From Snodgrassella alvi (GTDB lineage: Bacteria > Pseudomonadota > Gammaproteobacteria > Burkholderiales > Neisseriaceae): a stretch of 64,000 nt of DNA. Location of the stretch: assembly GCF_002777825.1 (NCBI RefSeq), contig NZ_MEIR01000043.1:110772-174771 (forward strand), given 5' to 3'. Positions 31,972 through 39,933 of the stretch are shown piece by piece (positions within the stretch are counted from its first letter, which is position 1; every line of letters begins with the position of its first letter). Below the pieces are notes generated by a model, which ran no database searches, had not been told where the DNA came from, and was given only the letters and a program-made list of their open reading frames with translations. Both the position numbers and the translations under genes were made by a program.

Positions 31972-32664
31972 CTATTTTAAGTTAACCAATCTCTCAACTG
32001 CTATAGGAGTGATTTCTAAAATCTTGGCAATATCTTCAATGGATACACCTTTTTCCAATAAAACATTAATCAATGCTTTTTTCTCGGAATCAGCTTTTTC
32101 TTTTATCTCTTTTGCTTTTTGCCTTGCTGTTTTGGTCTTGCTCTTTTCAACCGCTAGTTGTTCTTTGGCGATTTTCTTTTCTTCTTTGCGTATTCGTTCA
32201 ACCACTTGGTAAGGCGGGACGTATTTAATACTTTGTTCGAGCTCTTCCATCAGTCTGATATTGCGAAAGCTGATGTAGCTTCTTGGGGTGATAATCAGGT
32301 GGTCGGTAAGCTCGATATTTAAAATACGGGCTACTTGGATTAAGCGGTCGGTGGTGTCTTTATCGTCTTCAGAAGGGGTTAGCGAGCCGGATGGATGGTT
32401 ATGTACGATAATCACGCGTGATGCATTTTTCATTACGGCTACGCGAAATACGTTCATGGGCTCGATGTTGACTGCTTTATAGGTGCCGAGCGCAATCAGT
32501 TCGATATACAGGATATAACCGCGCAGATTCATGCCGATGATCCAGAAATGTTCTTTTTCTTGGTCAATTTTGTTTTCACGCAATAATACGCGCTGCATGA
32601 TGCTGTATACGTCGTCTGTGTTCTGGATATAGCGTTTGTCATTTTTGGTCAGTTTAATATCCAT
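31972..32664 (-). CDS. RadC-like JAB-domain protein with a coiled-coil and HTH tail
   Basis: A 230-aa protein. Residues ~25-140 form a RadC-type JAB/MPN domain with the metal-binding motif HNHPSGSLTPSEDD; the two His and the final Asp are intact, so zinc binding is expected. The N-terminal helix-hairpin-helix of chromosomal RadC is absent. Instead the C-terminus is a Lys/Glu-rich coiled coil (about 150-195) ending in a short helix-turn-helix-like segment (GVSIEDIAKILEITPIAVER). This tail resembles those of mobile-element-associated proteins. RadC-like genes are frequent in defence islands and mobile elements. It is the first gene of a probable operon with the YobI-like gene. Confidence 0.8.
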   Translation of the reverse strand: MDIKLTKNDKRYIQNTDDVYSIMQRVLLRENKIDQEKEHFWIIGMNLRGYILYIELIALGTYKAVNIEPMNVFRVAVMKNASRVIIVHNHPSGSLTPSEDDKDTTDRLIQVARILNIELTDHLIITPRSYISFRNIRLMEELEQSIKYVPPYQVVERIRKEEKKIAKEQLAVEKSKTKTARQKAKEIKEKADSEKKALINVLLEKGVSIEDIAKILEITPIAVERLVNLK

Positions 32665-33297
32665 CTTATTCCTATGTAAAATAACTTAAAAAATAATATA
32701 ACGTATTCTGTATGTGCTAAGCAGTAGTTAATCTACACCGATAATTCATGTTGATAAAGAATGTTTGATTTGGGCTGGCAATACTCTTTTAAACAATAAT
32801 ATTAAGTGGTGATGGTTTGCTAAAACCAACGAGAGGCAGATAACCTGGCTGTGCCTGCTATTGTTTATGATTATACCATTAGATACAAGCTGTAAAGGCC
32901 TGTTGTGTTTCAAGTGTGATGGTGAATTTTTTTGTGTATCTATGTTGTTTTAATGGTTTTTAAATGTTGCTTCTGCTGCGCTTTATCATGCGGATATCCT
33001 TTGCCGTATATATGGCACATGGCTGATTCTGTTTTTATCAATGGCGGGGAAATACGGCGCGCTGGATATATCCGCTATCAGATGCTTACTGGAGCTGTGG
33101 GGAGGATTTCTGACTTTGAGTTTCTGCTATTTTATGGGGTAATTTCCATAAGGAAACTGGTTTAGGTTATAAGTTGTTTCGGTATGATGAGTCTGGCTGT
33201 AGCCGGTTTAGCCAGCCATACCCGATAGAATTAGCTGAATGCATTAATTTCTATTAGAGTCTGGCTGGCTGCAATGGCTTGTGATACTAAAGCTGTT
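32665..33297. other. Intergenic region between the radC-like gene and the S24 repressor
   Basis: About 630 bp with no convincing gene; the short open frames have poor composition. The left part should hold the promoter of the radC-yobI operon on the minus strand. No strong -35/-10 pair or repeat was recognised. Confidence 0.45.
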
Positions 33298-33960
33298 TTA
33301 CAGTCCTACGGCATAATAGAATACGCGGCCAACTATAACTATTTGTTTAACCGATACGTATTCATCCTGATACTCTGCTTTGTTATAGGCATGCAGGCGT
33401 ACTTCATCGTAAGGCATGGAATACAGTTTTCTGATGCGATACTGGTGATTCTGTTTAATTAGATACAGATTGCCGTCAATTACATTGGTACGGTTTAAAT
33501 CTACGGCAAAAATTGTTCCGTGCGGAATGATGGGATCCATGCTGTTATCTCTCACTGGAAAGCACACCACCATTTCGGGGCTGATTTTTTTGCGCTCCAG
33601 AAGCTCGGTACTCAGGCTGATTTTTTTGCAATGCTGTCCGTGTAGTTGTTTTGAATGTGCATAACCGGCCATTTCAATCGATGAATACAGGCATACCTGT
33701 GTTTCATCCTGATTGTACGGGGCAATGTTAATTACAGCAGGCACGTTGGTAGTCTGTGTCGGAAACGGTTTGCCACGACCTTCTCGTAACCACGCTAAAT
33801 TGACATTTAATATGTTGGCAAGTATATCAAGACTTTTAGGTTCGTAATGGCCACACTCCCATTTGAATACGGCAGTTTTGGAAACGCCCATTTTATCGGC
33901 AATCTGTTGTTGAGACAGGCCAATACGCTGCCGAGCCTGTTTAATGCGATCACTTAACAT
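33298..33960 (-). CDS. Phage-type repressor: XRE HTH plus S24 (LexA-like) domain
   Basis: A 220-aa CI-like regulator. Residues 1-60 form an XRE helix-turn-helix (LSQQQIADKMGVSKTAVFKW). The C-terminal S24 domain has the nucleophile serine in RDNSMDP (Ser140), and an Ala-Gly (98-99, in MAGYAH) that could be the self-cleavage site. Where LexA-type proteins carry the general-base Lys, this one has RIRKL (Arg177/Lys178), so autocleavage is uncertain. Proteins of this type repress prophage genes and respond to DNA damage. No phage structural genes are present, so it may be a remnant or may control neighbouring accessory genes. Confidence 0.88.
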   Translation of the reverse strand: MLSDRIKQARQRIGLSQQQIADKMGVSKTAVFKWECGHYEPKSLDILANILNVNLAWLREGRGKPFPTQTTNVPAVINIAPYNQDETQVCLYSSIEMAGYAHSKQLHGQHCKKISLSTELLERKKISPEMVVCFPVRDNSMDPIIPHGTIFAVDLNRTNVIDGNLYLIKQNHQYRIRKLYSMPYDEVRLHAYNKAEYQDEYVSVKQIVIVGRVFYYAVGL

Positions 33961-34289
33961 CTGTTATTTCCCGATTAAAAGACAATAGAATGTTAACTTA
34001 ATTGCCGTTATGTTTTGTTTACGAAATTAGTTATTGTCAACATATAATTTGACAAATTTTCTGGTTATTCTTTTAATATTTACATTATTTACGCTATTTA
34101 TAATTGCCTTGGGTTGTTAACCTGCGATTGGATTTATATAACATATACAGGTTATAGCAATATAACCTATATTTTTATCTGTTGTTTATACTGATGCATT
34201 TAAATTTACTTCTAAGGCCTGTGCTGTGAATAATCTTTAAACAAATATTTACGGGGTATGTATGCTTGGGTATATGTTTTAATCAATAG
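33961..34289. other. Regulatory region upstream of the S24 repressor
   Basis: AT-rich DNA with no gene. It contains the palindrome at 34034-34055 (listed separately), which is the best candidate for autoregulation of the repressor. No other element was recognised. Confidence 0.5.
34034..34055. promoter_or_regulatory. Operator-like palindrome upstream of the S24 repressor
   Basis: Perfect 7-bp arms TTGTCAA / TTGACAA with an 8-bp AT-rich centre, 74 bp upstream of the repressor start. The right-hand complement contains TTGACA facing the repressor gene, so it may overlap its -35 box. This is the usual layout of an autoregulated phage repressor. Confidence 0.45.
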
Positions 34290-34475
34290 CTAGCTGAAAG
34301 CATCTGTAAATGGTTTCCCAATAAGTTTGGCTATTGCCTCTGCAATTCTTTTACTTCTTCTACCACTTGTTATAACTTCAGCAACGGAATGATTTGTCAC
34401 ATTTAAAGCATCTGCAATTAATCGCGCAGATAAGCCTTTTTTCTTTGAATCTTCATAAATTTCATTCGGCTCCAT
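34290..34475 (-). CDS. Small Ner/Nlp-like DNA-binding protein
   Basis: A 61-aa protein made of a single helix-turn-helix domain (LSARLIADALNVTNHSVAEV, then SKRIAEAIAKLIGKP). This resembles the Ner/Nlp family of regulators from transposable phages (HTH_35 type). It is divergent from the next regulator gene at 34599, with an operator-like palindrome between them. This resembles a phage genetic switch. It would be easily missed because of its size. Function is inferred from sequence pattern only. Confidence 0.7.
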   Translation of the reverse strand: MEPNEIYEDSKKKGLSARLIADALNVTNHSVAEVITSGRRSKRIAEAIAKLIGKPFTDAFS

Positions 34476-34525
34476 AGTTTTCCCATTAAAATACTGGTCT
34501 ACTTGACTGATTTACCTGCTTGTTT

Positions 34526-34578
34526 AACTAACGAACTAACTTTACTACAAAGATATTTGGTATAGCAAGTATCTTTGT
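34526..34578. promoter_or_regulatory. Divergent regulatory region with palindrome and direct repeat
   Basis: Two direct copies of AACTAAC (34526-34532 and 34534-34540) are followed by a perfect 9-bp inverted repeat ACAAAGATA / TATCTTTGT (34547-34555 and 34570-34578, 14-bp spacer). The block sits exactly in the 123-bp gap between divergent regulator genes and is a good candidate operator for one or both. Confidence 0.55.
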
Positions 34579-34598
34579 GAATTTAAAGGGGTTTAATT

Positions 34599-35231
34599 AT
34601 GCAATTAATTGATTTGGCAATAAATTTAATTAATGAAAGAGAGCGTCTCGGCTATTCACGCAAAAATTTCGCAGCACAAACAAATGTTAGTAGTGAAAGT
34701 CTACGTTTATATGAATCAGGAAAAGTTAATATGTCTGCTGAGTTTTTACTTGCGGCAACAAAACTGGGAGTTGATATTCAGTTTATATTTACGGGGATAA
34801 GATCTATGAATTTAGATGTTGTTTCTTCTAAAAATAAGGAGGAGATTACTGAAAATGTCTATGCTGTAGGAAATTTAATATCTGGCAATGTCAATAATTC
34901 GGTTATTGCGGCATCTGAAGCGGTTGTGCACCATACTCAAATTTATTCTAACAAACGAGAAAATGAAAAAAATAAAGAAATTATTTATATCACTGATAAG
35001 GAAATAAGAAATTTACAAGAGCTGGTGAGACAAATTGTAGAAACTGAAAAAATTTTGAAAAAAAAACCGAGGACAGCACGGTCGGTTTGGCAGAGTTTAA
35101 GCGCATATTGTAATACCAGTAGTTATAAATGCATAGCATTAAAGGATTACGAAAAAGCAGAAACATATTTAAAAAAATGGCTTAGCTTGTTAACCTATGA
35201 ATTTGGGCGCAACAAGCTGCAATCAAAATAA
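34599..35231 (+). CDS. XRE-family phage regulator with ORF6C-like C-terminal domain
   Basis: A 210-aa protein. Residues ~8-65 form an XRE helix-turn-helix (GYSRKNFAAQTNVSSESLRL, YESGKVNMS). A central linker of about 60 residues includes NLISGNVNNSVI. The C-terminal ~75 residues have the pattern of the phage ORF6C domain (LQELVRQIVETEKILKK, then a segment like YKCIALKDYEKAETYLKKW). Such proteins are regulators or antirepressor-like factors of prophages. The ATG follows AAAGGGG. AT-rich codon use and the neighbouring regulators suggest an acquired segment. Confidence 0.75.
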   Translation: MQLIDLAINLINERERLGYSRKNFAAQTNVSSESLRLYESGKVNMSAEFLLAATKLGVDIQFIFTGIRSMNLDVVSSKNKEEITENVYAVGNLISGNVNNSVIAASEAVVHHTQIYSNKRENEKNKEIIYITDKEIRNLQELVRQIVETEKILKKKPRTARSVWQSLSAYCNTSSYKCIALKDYEKAETYLKKWLSLLTYEFGRNKLQSK

Positions 35232-35345
35232 TTGATTAAATGATTTCTATACTAGTTAGTTGTGACTGGTTATGCTGTTTTAATTTGATTAATATAAGCT
35301 AGTGAATATGCAAATAAATCCAAGCGTCTGTATATTTCTTTGTAG

Positions 35346-35388
35346 TGGTTATCGACCAAACAAATGTTTTTTGTTTGGTCGATAACCA
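35346..35388. repeat. Perfect 19-bp inverted repeat
   Basis: The arms at 35346-35364 and 35370-35388 are exact reverse complements with a five-base loop (TGTTT). The stem is AT-rich (centre CGACCAAACAAA) and no T-run follows on either strand, so it is not an ordinary terminator. It could be a protein-binding palindrome, a transcript-end hairpin for the regulator gene 115 bases upstream, or a recombination site. Confidence 0.7.
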
Positions 35389-35435
35389 TATTAATTCATA
35401 CTTTTCTATAACCAATTAATTTAATTAAACAAATT

Positions 35436-35467
35436 ACTAAACAAAAAAGCTGTGCATTTTGTTTAGT
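35436..35467. repeat. 11-bp inverted repeat sharing the AAACAAA motif
   Basis: Perfect arms ACTAAACAAAA / TTTTGTTTAGT with a 10-base spacer, 48 bp from the larger palindrome. It shares the AAACAAA/TTTGTTT core. Confidence 0.6.
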
Positions 35468-35970
35468 TTGCTAATTATAAACAAATCAAACTTACTTAAT
35501 AGCCCATGCTTTCTACAATGGAATTGGTTTACTCATGACTTGCAAGTGAAACACAGAAATAATGGTAAAAAACAAGGTTACTATACGATTTAATTTATAC
35601 AACACTGTATAACTTAGAAAAAAGTAATAGGTAATAAAATTTTAGAAATCGAATTCAATTTAATGTTTTTAAAAAACTTTTTAAGTTGCACTCTGGAAAT
35701 AAGAATAATTGCGCCATATAAACGCTTGAAACCGGTATGGCACAACAGTTTAAATATTGCTCAAACCTTTTTATTATCTGCTTAAAAGGTTTCAAAATTT
35801 GCGCAATTTTTGCTTAGAAAGGTACAAAAGCTGAATTTCAGATTTTTGCTCTTGCCCTCGTTTAATGCCCGTGTTTCCTATATTTCAGCCTTTTGTGTGT
35901 GTTGCAGAAAGGCTCAAAAGAAAGCACTACCTCGACGTGTAAATGCTGCTGTGGCTAATAATGGATAACT

Positions 35971-36006
35971 ATACACTGCCAGTATGAAATGAGGCTGGCA
36001 GTGTAT
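35971..36006 (-). terminator. Inverted repeat downstream of cysN, probable terminator
   Basis: Perfect 12-bp arms (ATACACTGCCAG / CTGGCAGTGTAT) with a 12-base loop, about 60 bases past the cysN stop. The stem is strong, but no T-run follows. Confidence 0.5.
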
Positions 36007-36068
36007 GTGAGAGGGGGATTATCTGTGCTGGGTTTTTCAGGCTACAGACATGGCTGTTGAGGCTGGTT

Positions 36069-37364
36069 TTAGGCCTGTGAGGTAATCATGCCGGCGGCAA
36101 CGGTGTGATTGGTGGCTTCGTCAATCAGAATGAAGGCACCGGTAGCCGGATTGGCTTGGTAGGTAGTGGCGACTATTGGTTTCTGCACGCTAAGCTGTAT
36201 GCGGCCGATATCATTCAGTTGCAGGCTGTCGCTGTCTTGGCGGTGATTCAGGCTTTGTACATCCAGCAGGTAATCAACCTGCCTGATTTTAGTATAAACG
36301 GTCTGTGTGGTGTGTTTGAGCCAGTAGCGTCGGGCGGAATTCAATGGTTTGCTGTCAAACCAGCATATTGAAGCGCTGATATTTTTGACTGGCTGCAATG
36401 TGCTGTCTGCGGCAACGATGCTGTCGCCGCGTGATACATCTATATCATCAGCCAGTACTATGGTTAACACGGTACCGACCTGTGCCTGCTCCACTTGACC
36501 GTCCGGGGTATATATGGCGGCAATGGTGCTGGTCTGGCCGGCCGGTTCGATGCGCACAGGGTCGCCCACGCGCAGGCAGCCCTGTTCCAGCCGCCCCTGA
36601 TATCCGCGAAAATCATCGGTACTGCTGCCATCCAGCCGCGCAACGCGCTGTACTGGAAATAATGCTGGTGCAGCCAGAAGCTGGCTGCTGCGATTATCTA
36701 CAGGCAAGCTTTCTAGCAACGGTAACAGCGGCTTTCCCTGATACCATGGCATATGTGCGCTGGCTGTTACAATATTGTCACCATTCAGGGCTGATATGGG
36801 TATGTAGTTTATATTGTGCAAATCCAGTGTTGTAGCCAGTTTGTTATAGGCTCGTTTGATGGCGTTGAATTTTTCTTCGCTGTAATCAAGTAAATCCAGT
36901 TTGTTCACGGCTACGATGATGTGCGCTGTTCCAAGCAGTTTGAGGATGGCGCTGTGGCGGCGTGTTTGCGGCAATAGTTTGGGTGTTTGTTCGGTGTAAT
37001 CCAGCCGGCTGGCGTCTATAAGGATTATGGCGGCATCGGCGGTGGAGGCTCCGGTAACCATGTTGCGGGTGTATTGTTCATGCCCAGGGGTGTCGGCAAT
37101 GATGAATTTGCGTGCCGGGGTGGCAAAATAACGGTAGGCTACGTCGATGGTTATACCCTGCTCGCGCTCGGCTGCCAGCCCGTCGGTGAGCTGGGCAAAA
37201 TCGGGGACGCCATCGGCGGTACGTTTGTGTTTGCCGTGGTACAGCGCAGCTACCTGATCGGCCAGTAATGACTGGCTGTCAAACAGTAGTCGCCCTATCA
37301 GGGTAGATTTGCCATCATCCACGCTGCCGGCAGTAATAAAACGCAATACGGAATCGGTGCTCAT
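36069..37364 (-). CDS. cysN: Sulfate adenylyltransferase large subunit (GTPase)
   Basis: CysN hydrolyses GTP to drive CysD-catalysed formation of adenosine 5'-phosphosulfate (APS) from ATP and sulfate. The 431-aa protein has the EF-Tu-like G motifs near the N-terminus: GSVDDGKSTLIG (G1), the REQGITIDVAYRYF region (G2), DTPGHEQYTRN (G3) and NKLD (G4), followed by beta-barrel domains. It carries no C-terminal APS kinase domain, which fits reduction of APS rather than PAPS by the CysH here. It lies 7 bases after the hydrolase gene, in the cysH-cysD-hydrolase-cysN operon. Confidence 0.95.
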   Translation of the reverse strand: MSTDSVLRFITAGSVDDGKSTLIGRLLFDSQSLLADQVAALYHGKHKRTADGVPDFAQLTDGLAAEREQGITIDVAYRYFATPARKFIIADTPGHEQYTRNMVTGASTADAAIILIDASRLDYTEQTPKLLPQTRRHSAILKLLGTAHIIVAVNKLDLLDYSEEKFNAIKRAYNKLATTLDLHNINYIPISALNGDNIVTASAHMPWYQGKPLLPLLESLPVDNRSSQLLAAPALFPVQRVARLDGSSTDDFRGYQGRLEQGCLRVGDPVRIEPAGQTSTIAAIYTPDGQVEQAQVGTVLTIVLADDIDVSRGDSIVAADSTLQPVKNISASICWFDSKPLNSARRYWLKHTTQTVYTKIRQVDYLLDVQSLNHRQDSDSLQLNDIGRIQLSVQKPIVATTYQANPATGAFILIDEATNHTVAAGMITSQA

Positions 37365-37371
37365 CGGTGTC

Positions 37372-37974
37372 TCACTTTTGTGGGGTTGCTGCCTGCGCCA
37401 GCATCTGTTGCAGGCTCTGCCAGACGGGTGGTAATTCGCTGAATCCGTCTTCGGCCATTAGGTGGCCGCCAGATGGTACATAATCGATGCTGCTATGCAA
37501 TGCATGGGCGATGGTGCTGCTGGCGGCTTCGGGAACATAGGGGTCATTGGTGGAAATAATGCTGTGTACCGGCATGCTGATGTGCTGCAAAACGGTGAAA
37601 TCGGGCTGGCTGGCATGGATATAGTCATCCAGTATTTTTAATTTGGGCAGTTGGGTGGCAAAGCCGGCCGCCAGTATGAGCCCGCCTAGCCGCACTGGTC
37701 GGTGCCGGCTGAGAAAGTGCAGTAAGGTGATGACGCCAAGGCTGTGGCCAATCAGAAAGGTGTTTGCTTGGGGCTGGCCGATAATTTCATCTAGTGTCTG
37801 CTGCCACTCTGCGGCCTGTGGGTAGTCTGGTGCGGGCATGGCTGGCTGGGTTACGGTGTTTCCGGCGGCGCGTGCCTGTGTAGCCAGCCAGTCAAACCAG
37901 TTATCATGCGGGCTACTTTGGAAGCCGTGCACGATAAATATATGCGGTGTTGCTGTGGTTGATGTTTTGGCCAT
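37372..37974 (-). CDS. RBBP9/YdeN-family serine hydrolase within the cys operon
   Basis: A 200-aa alpha/beta hydrolase. FIVHGFQSSPHDNWFDWL is followed by a nucleophile elbow GHSLG (Ser near residue 78). An acidic residue in STNDPYVPEA and a His in SGGHLMAEDGF complete a catalytic triad. The pattern is that of the RBBP9/YdeN family, whose substrates are mostly unknown. Its start overlaps the cysD stop by one base (TGATG) and its stop is 7 bases before cysN. It is thus translationally embedded between the two subunits of one enzyme, which implies a role connected to sulfate activation. Confidence 0.85.
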   Translation of the reverse strand: MAKTSTTATPHIFIVHGFQSSPHDNWFDWLATQARAAGNTVTQPAMPAPDYPQAAEWQQTLDEIIGQPQANTFLIGHSLGVITLLHFLSRHRPVRLGGLILAAGFATQLPKLKILDDYIHASQPDFTVLQHISMPVHSIISTNDPYVPEAASSTIAHALHSSIDYVPSGGHLMAEDGFSELPPVWQSLQQMLAQAATPQK

Positions 37975-38888
37975 CAGAAATAACCTGCTTTCTTGCGCTC
38001 TTCCATTGCTGCCTCTGATACTTGATCATCCATGCGGGTAGCGTTGCGCTCGGAGATGGTGGTTTGTGCGGTTTCGGCTATGATTTCTGCTGCGGTAGCT
38101 GCTACGCTGGCTACGGGGCAGGTGCAGGAAATATCGCCTACGGTACGGAAGCGTACGCTGCGGATTACGCTTACTTCGTTTTCTTTTTTCGGTGTCAGCT
38201 CAGTTACTGGTACCAGCATATTGCCACGTTCTACTACTTCTCGCTGGTGTGCATAGTAAATTGCTGGTAAGGCAAGCTGTTCGCGCGCGATGTATTGCCA
38301 GATATCGAGTTCTGTCCAGTTGGAAATCGGGAATACACGCATGTTTTCACCCGGATGCAGGCGGGTATTGTATAAATCCCATAATTCCGGCCGCTGGTTT
38401 TTCGGATCCCACTGCCCAAATTCATCCCGAAAAGAGAAAATCCGTTCTTTGGCACGGGCTTTTTCTTCATCCCGCCGCGCGCCGCCCATTAGTGCATCAA
38501 AGCCATTGGCTTCGATGGTTTCCAGCAGGGTGATGGCCTGTGCGGCATTGCGTGAATCGGTAGCACGGCGCAAGGTAACGCTGCCGCGGCGGATAGAATC
38601 TTCTACGCTGCCAACAATCAGCCGTGCGCCCAACTGTTGTACGGTGGCATCGCGAAAAGTGATGACTTCTGGGTAGTTGTGTCCGGTATCTATATGTACC
38701 AGTGTCAGCGGTAATTGCAGGCTGTGTCCGGGAATCTGAAATGCTTTGACGGCCAGTGCCAGCAGTACTACTGAATCTTTGCCGCCGGAAAACAGTAACG
38801 CCGGATTGCGCGCTTCGGCCACGACTTCACGGATAATATAAATAGATTCAGCTTCCAGCCAGTCTAGATGTTTGTCTTGAATACTCAT
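37974..38888 (-). CDS. cysD: Sulfate adenylyltransferase small subunit
   Basis: CysD is the adenylyl-transfer subunit of ATP sulfurylase, making APS from ATP and sulfate together with CysN. The PP-loop motif ALLFSGGKDSVVLLALA lies near residues 30-46, followed by LPLTLVHIDTGHNYPEVI, GGARRDEEKARAKERIFSFR and RFRTVGDISCT, and the protein ends with ERKKAGYF as in other CysD proteins. The start at 38888 (MSIQDKHLDWLE) matches the family; a longer frame would overlap cysH and is not supported. The length of 304 aa is normal. Confidence 0.95.
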   Translation of the reverse strand: MSIQDKHLDWLEAESIYIIREVVAEARNPALLFSGGKDSVVLLALAVKAFQIPGHSLQLPLTLVHIDTGHNYPEVITFRDATVQQLGARLIVGSVEDSIRRGSVTLRRATDSRNAAQAITLLETIEANGFDALMGGARRDEEKARAKERIFSFRDEFGQWDPKNQRPELWDLYNTRLHPGENMRVFPISNWTELDIWQYIAREQLALPAIYYAHQREVVERGNMLVPVTELTPKKENEVSVIRSVRFRTVGDISCTCPVASVAATAAEIIAETAQTTISERNATRMDDQVSEAAMEERKKAGYF

Positions 38889-38950
38889 GATGTTTCCGTA
38901 ATGGCTGCTAAGCATGTCGGCCATGCCTGCAACGCTGGGTTGATTTCTGC

Positions 38951-39673
38951 TTATTTGTGCAAACCACATTCTTTGCTATCCTGACTTTCCCACCACCAGC
39001 GGCCGGCACGAATGTCTTCACCGGCTTTTACTGGGCGGGTACATGGCTCACAGCCTATGCTTGGGTAGCCTTGCCGGTATAGCTCGTTTACTGGTAATTG
39101 CTGCATCTGGGCATACGCCCATACTTCGGTTTCCAGCCAGTCGGCCAATGGGTTGTATTTGGCGATGCCATGGGCTTTATCCTGCTCCGCCAGTGCTAAC
39201 GCTGTGCGTGTTGTTGATTGCTCCCGCCGCTGTCCGGTTATCCAGGCATCGGCCTTGCTCAGGGCGCGGCCAAGTGGTTCGATTTTGCGGATATGGCAGC
39301 ATTCACGCCGCAGGGCAACGCTGTCATAAAAAGCCTGTTTGCCATGGGCGGCTACATAGGCATCAATAGCTTCTTCATTCGGCCGGTATTCGGCAATGCG
39401 GATACCCCAATGCTCATAGGCGGCACGCAGCAGATTCTGTGTTTCGTTATTGAGTGCACCGGTATTGAGGGTAAATACTTCAATTGGTAGCTGCTCGCGC
39501 ACAATGACATCGGTGATGACCATGTCTTCAACCGCCAGACTGGAGGCAAGTTTAATATGCTGATGCTGCCGTACAATCTGCTGTAAACGTGTCTGCAACT
39601 GGGCGGTTAAGGCCGGCAGGCGTTTGGTGGCGGCCGCATCGTGCGGTGGTGTCCACAGGCGGGGGCGCAACAT
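38951..39673 (-). CDS. cysH: Adenylyl-sulfate (APS) reductase
   Basis: CysH reduces APS to sulfite with thioredoxin. The 240-aa protein has the PP-loop-like substrate domain (SLAVEDMVITDVI), WITGQRREQS, the cysteine pairs CCHIRKIEPL and IGCEPCTRPVKAGEDIRAGR of a [4Fe-4S] cluster, and the C-terminal catalytic KECGLH. The two CC/CxxC pairs mark it as an APS, not PAPS, reductase. This agrees with the absence of an APS kinase domain in CysN. The ATG at 39673 (MLRPRLW) is chosen because the preceding 79 codons have no homology. It is divergent from cysG. Confidence 0.93.
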   Translation of the reverse strand: MLRPRLWTPPHDAAATKRLPALTAQLQTRLQQIVRQHQHIKLASSLAVEDMVITDVIVREQLPIEVFTLNTGALNNETQNLLRAAYEHWGIRIAEYRPNEEAIDAYVAAHGKQAFYDSVALRRECCHIRKIEPLGRALSKADAWITGQRREQSTTRTALALAEQDKAHGIAKYNPLADWLETEVWAYAQMQQLPVNELYRQGYPSIGCEPCTRPVKAGEDIRAGRWWWESQDSKECGLHK

Positions 39674-39933
39674 GGTTATGACTATCCTGAATGTATAATT
39701 TGTTAATGACAGCAACTGTTTAAGCAGATTACTGTCTGAATCACACGGATAGTAGCAAGCGCAGGCAATGGCAAGGAAAGAATAAAAATTTCTTTCTTTA
39801 TAACCAAATTTCCTGTCTGCGCATGGGCTACTCACAGATATAACTGCCAACGCTTTGGTTAGAAAAATTGCTTCTTTTTCAGGCGGGCGCTGGTGCTTAT
39901 AAGATGGCATGCTAAATACAACGATAAGCCAGT
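39674..39933. promoter_or_regulatory. Divergent cysH/cysG regulatory region
   Basis: This 260-bp gap separates the two divergent sulfur assimilation units and must hold both promoters. It is AT-rich, with several TTTCTTT/AAAGAAA tracts near 39770-39800. A CysB-type site is expected in such regions but could not be identified with confidence by eye. Confidence 0.4.

Larger units (their letters stand above)
35232..35970. other. Gene-free AT-rich stretch rich in AAACAAA motifs and palindromes
   Basis: No open frame of coding quality. It contains two inverted repeats listed separately (35346-35388 and 35436-35467), both built around AAACAAA/TTTGTTT, and further AAACAAA copies near 35471. The 3' half (35700-35930) shows nothing recognisable. 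Confidence 0.55.

Noticed and set aside
32932..33165. 77-codon open frame in the gap before the S24 repressor
   Set aside because: Residue composition is not protein-like and there is no ribosome binding site or motif.
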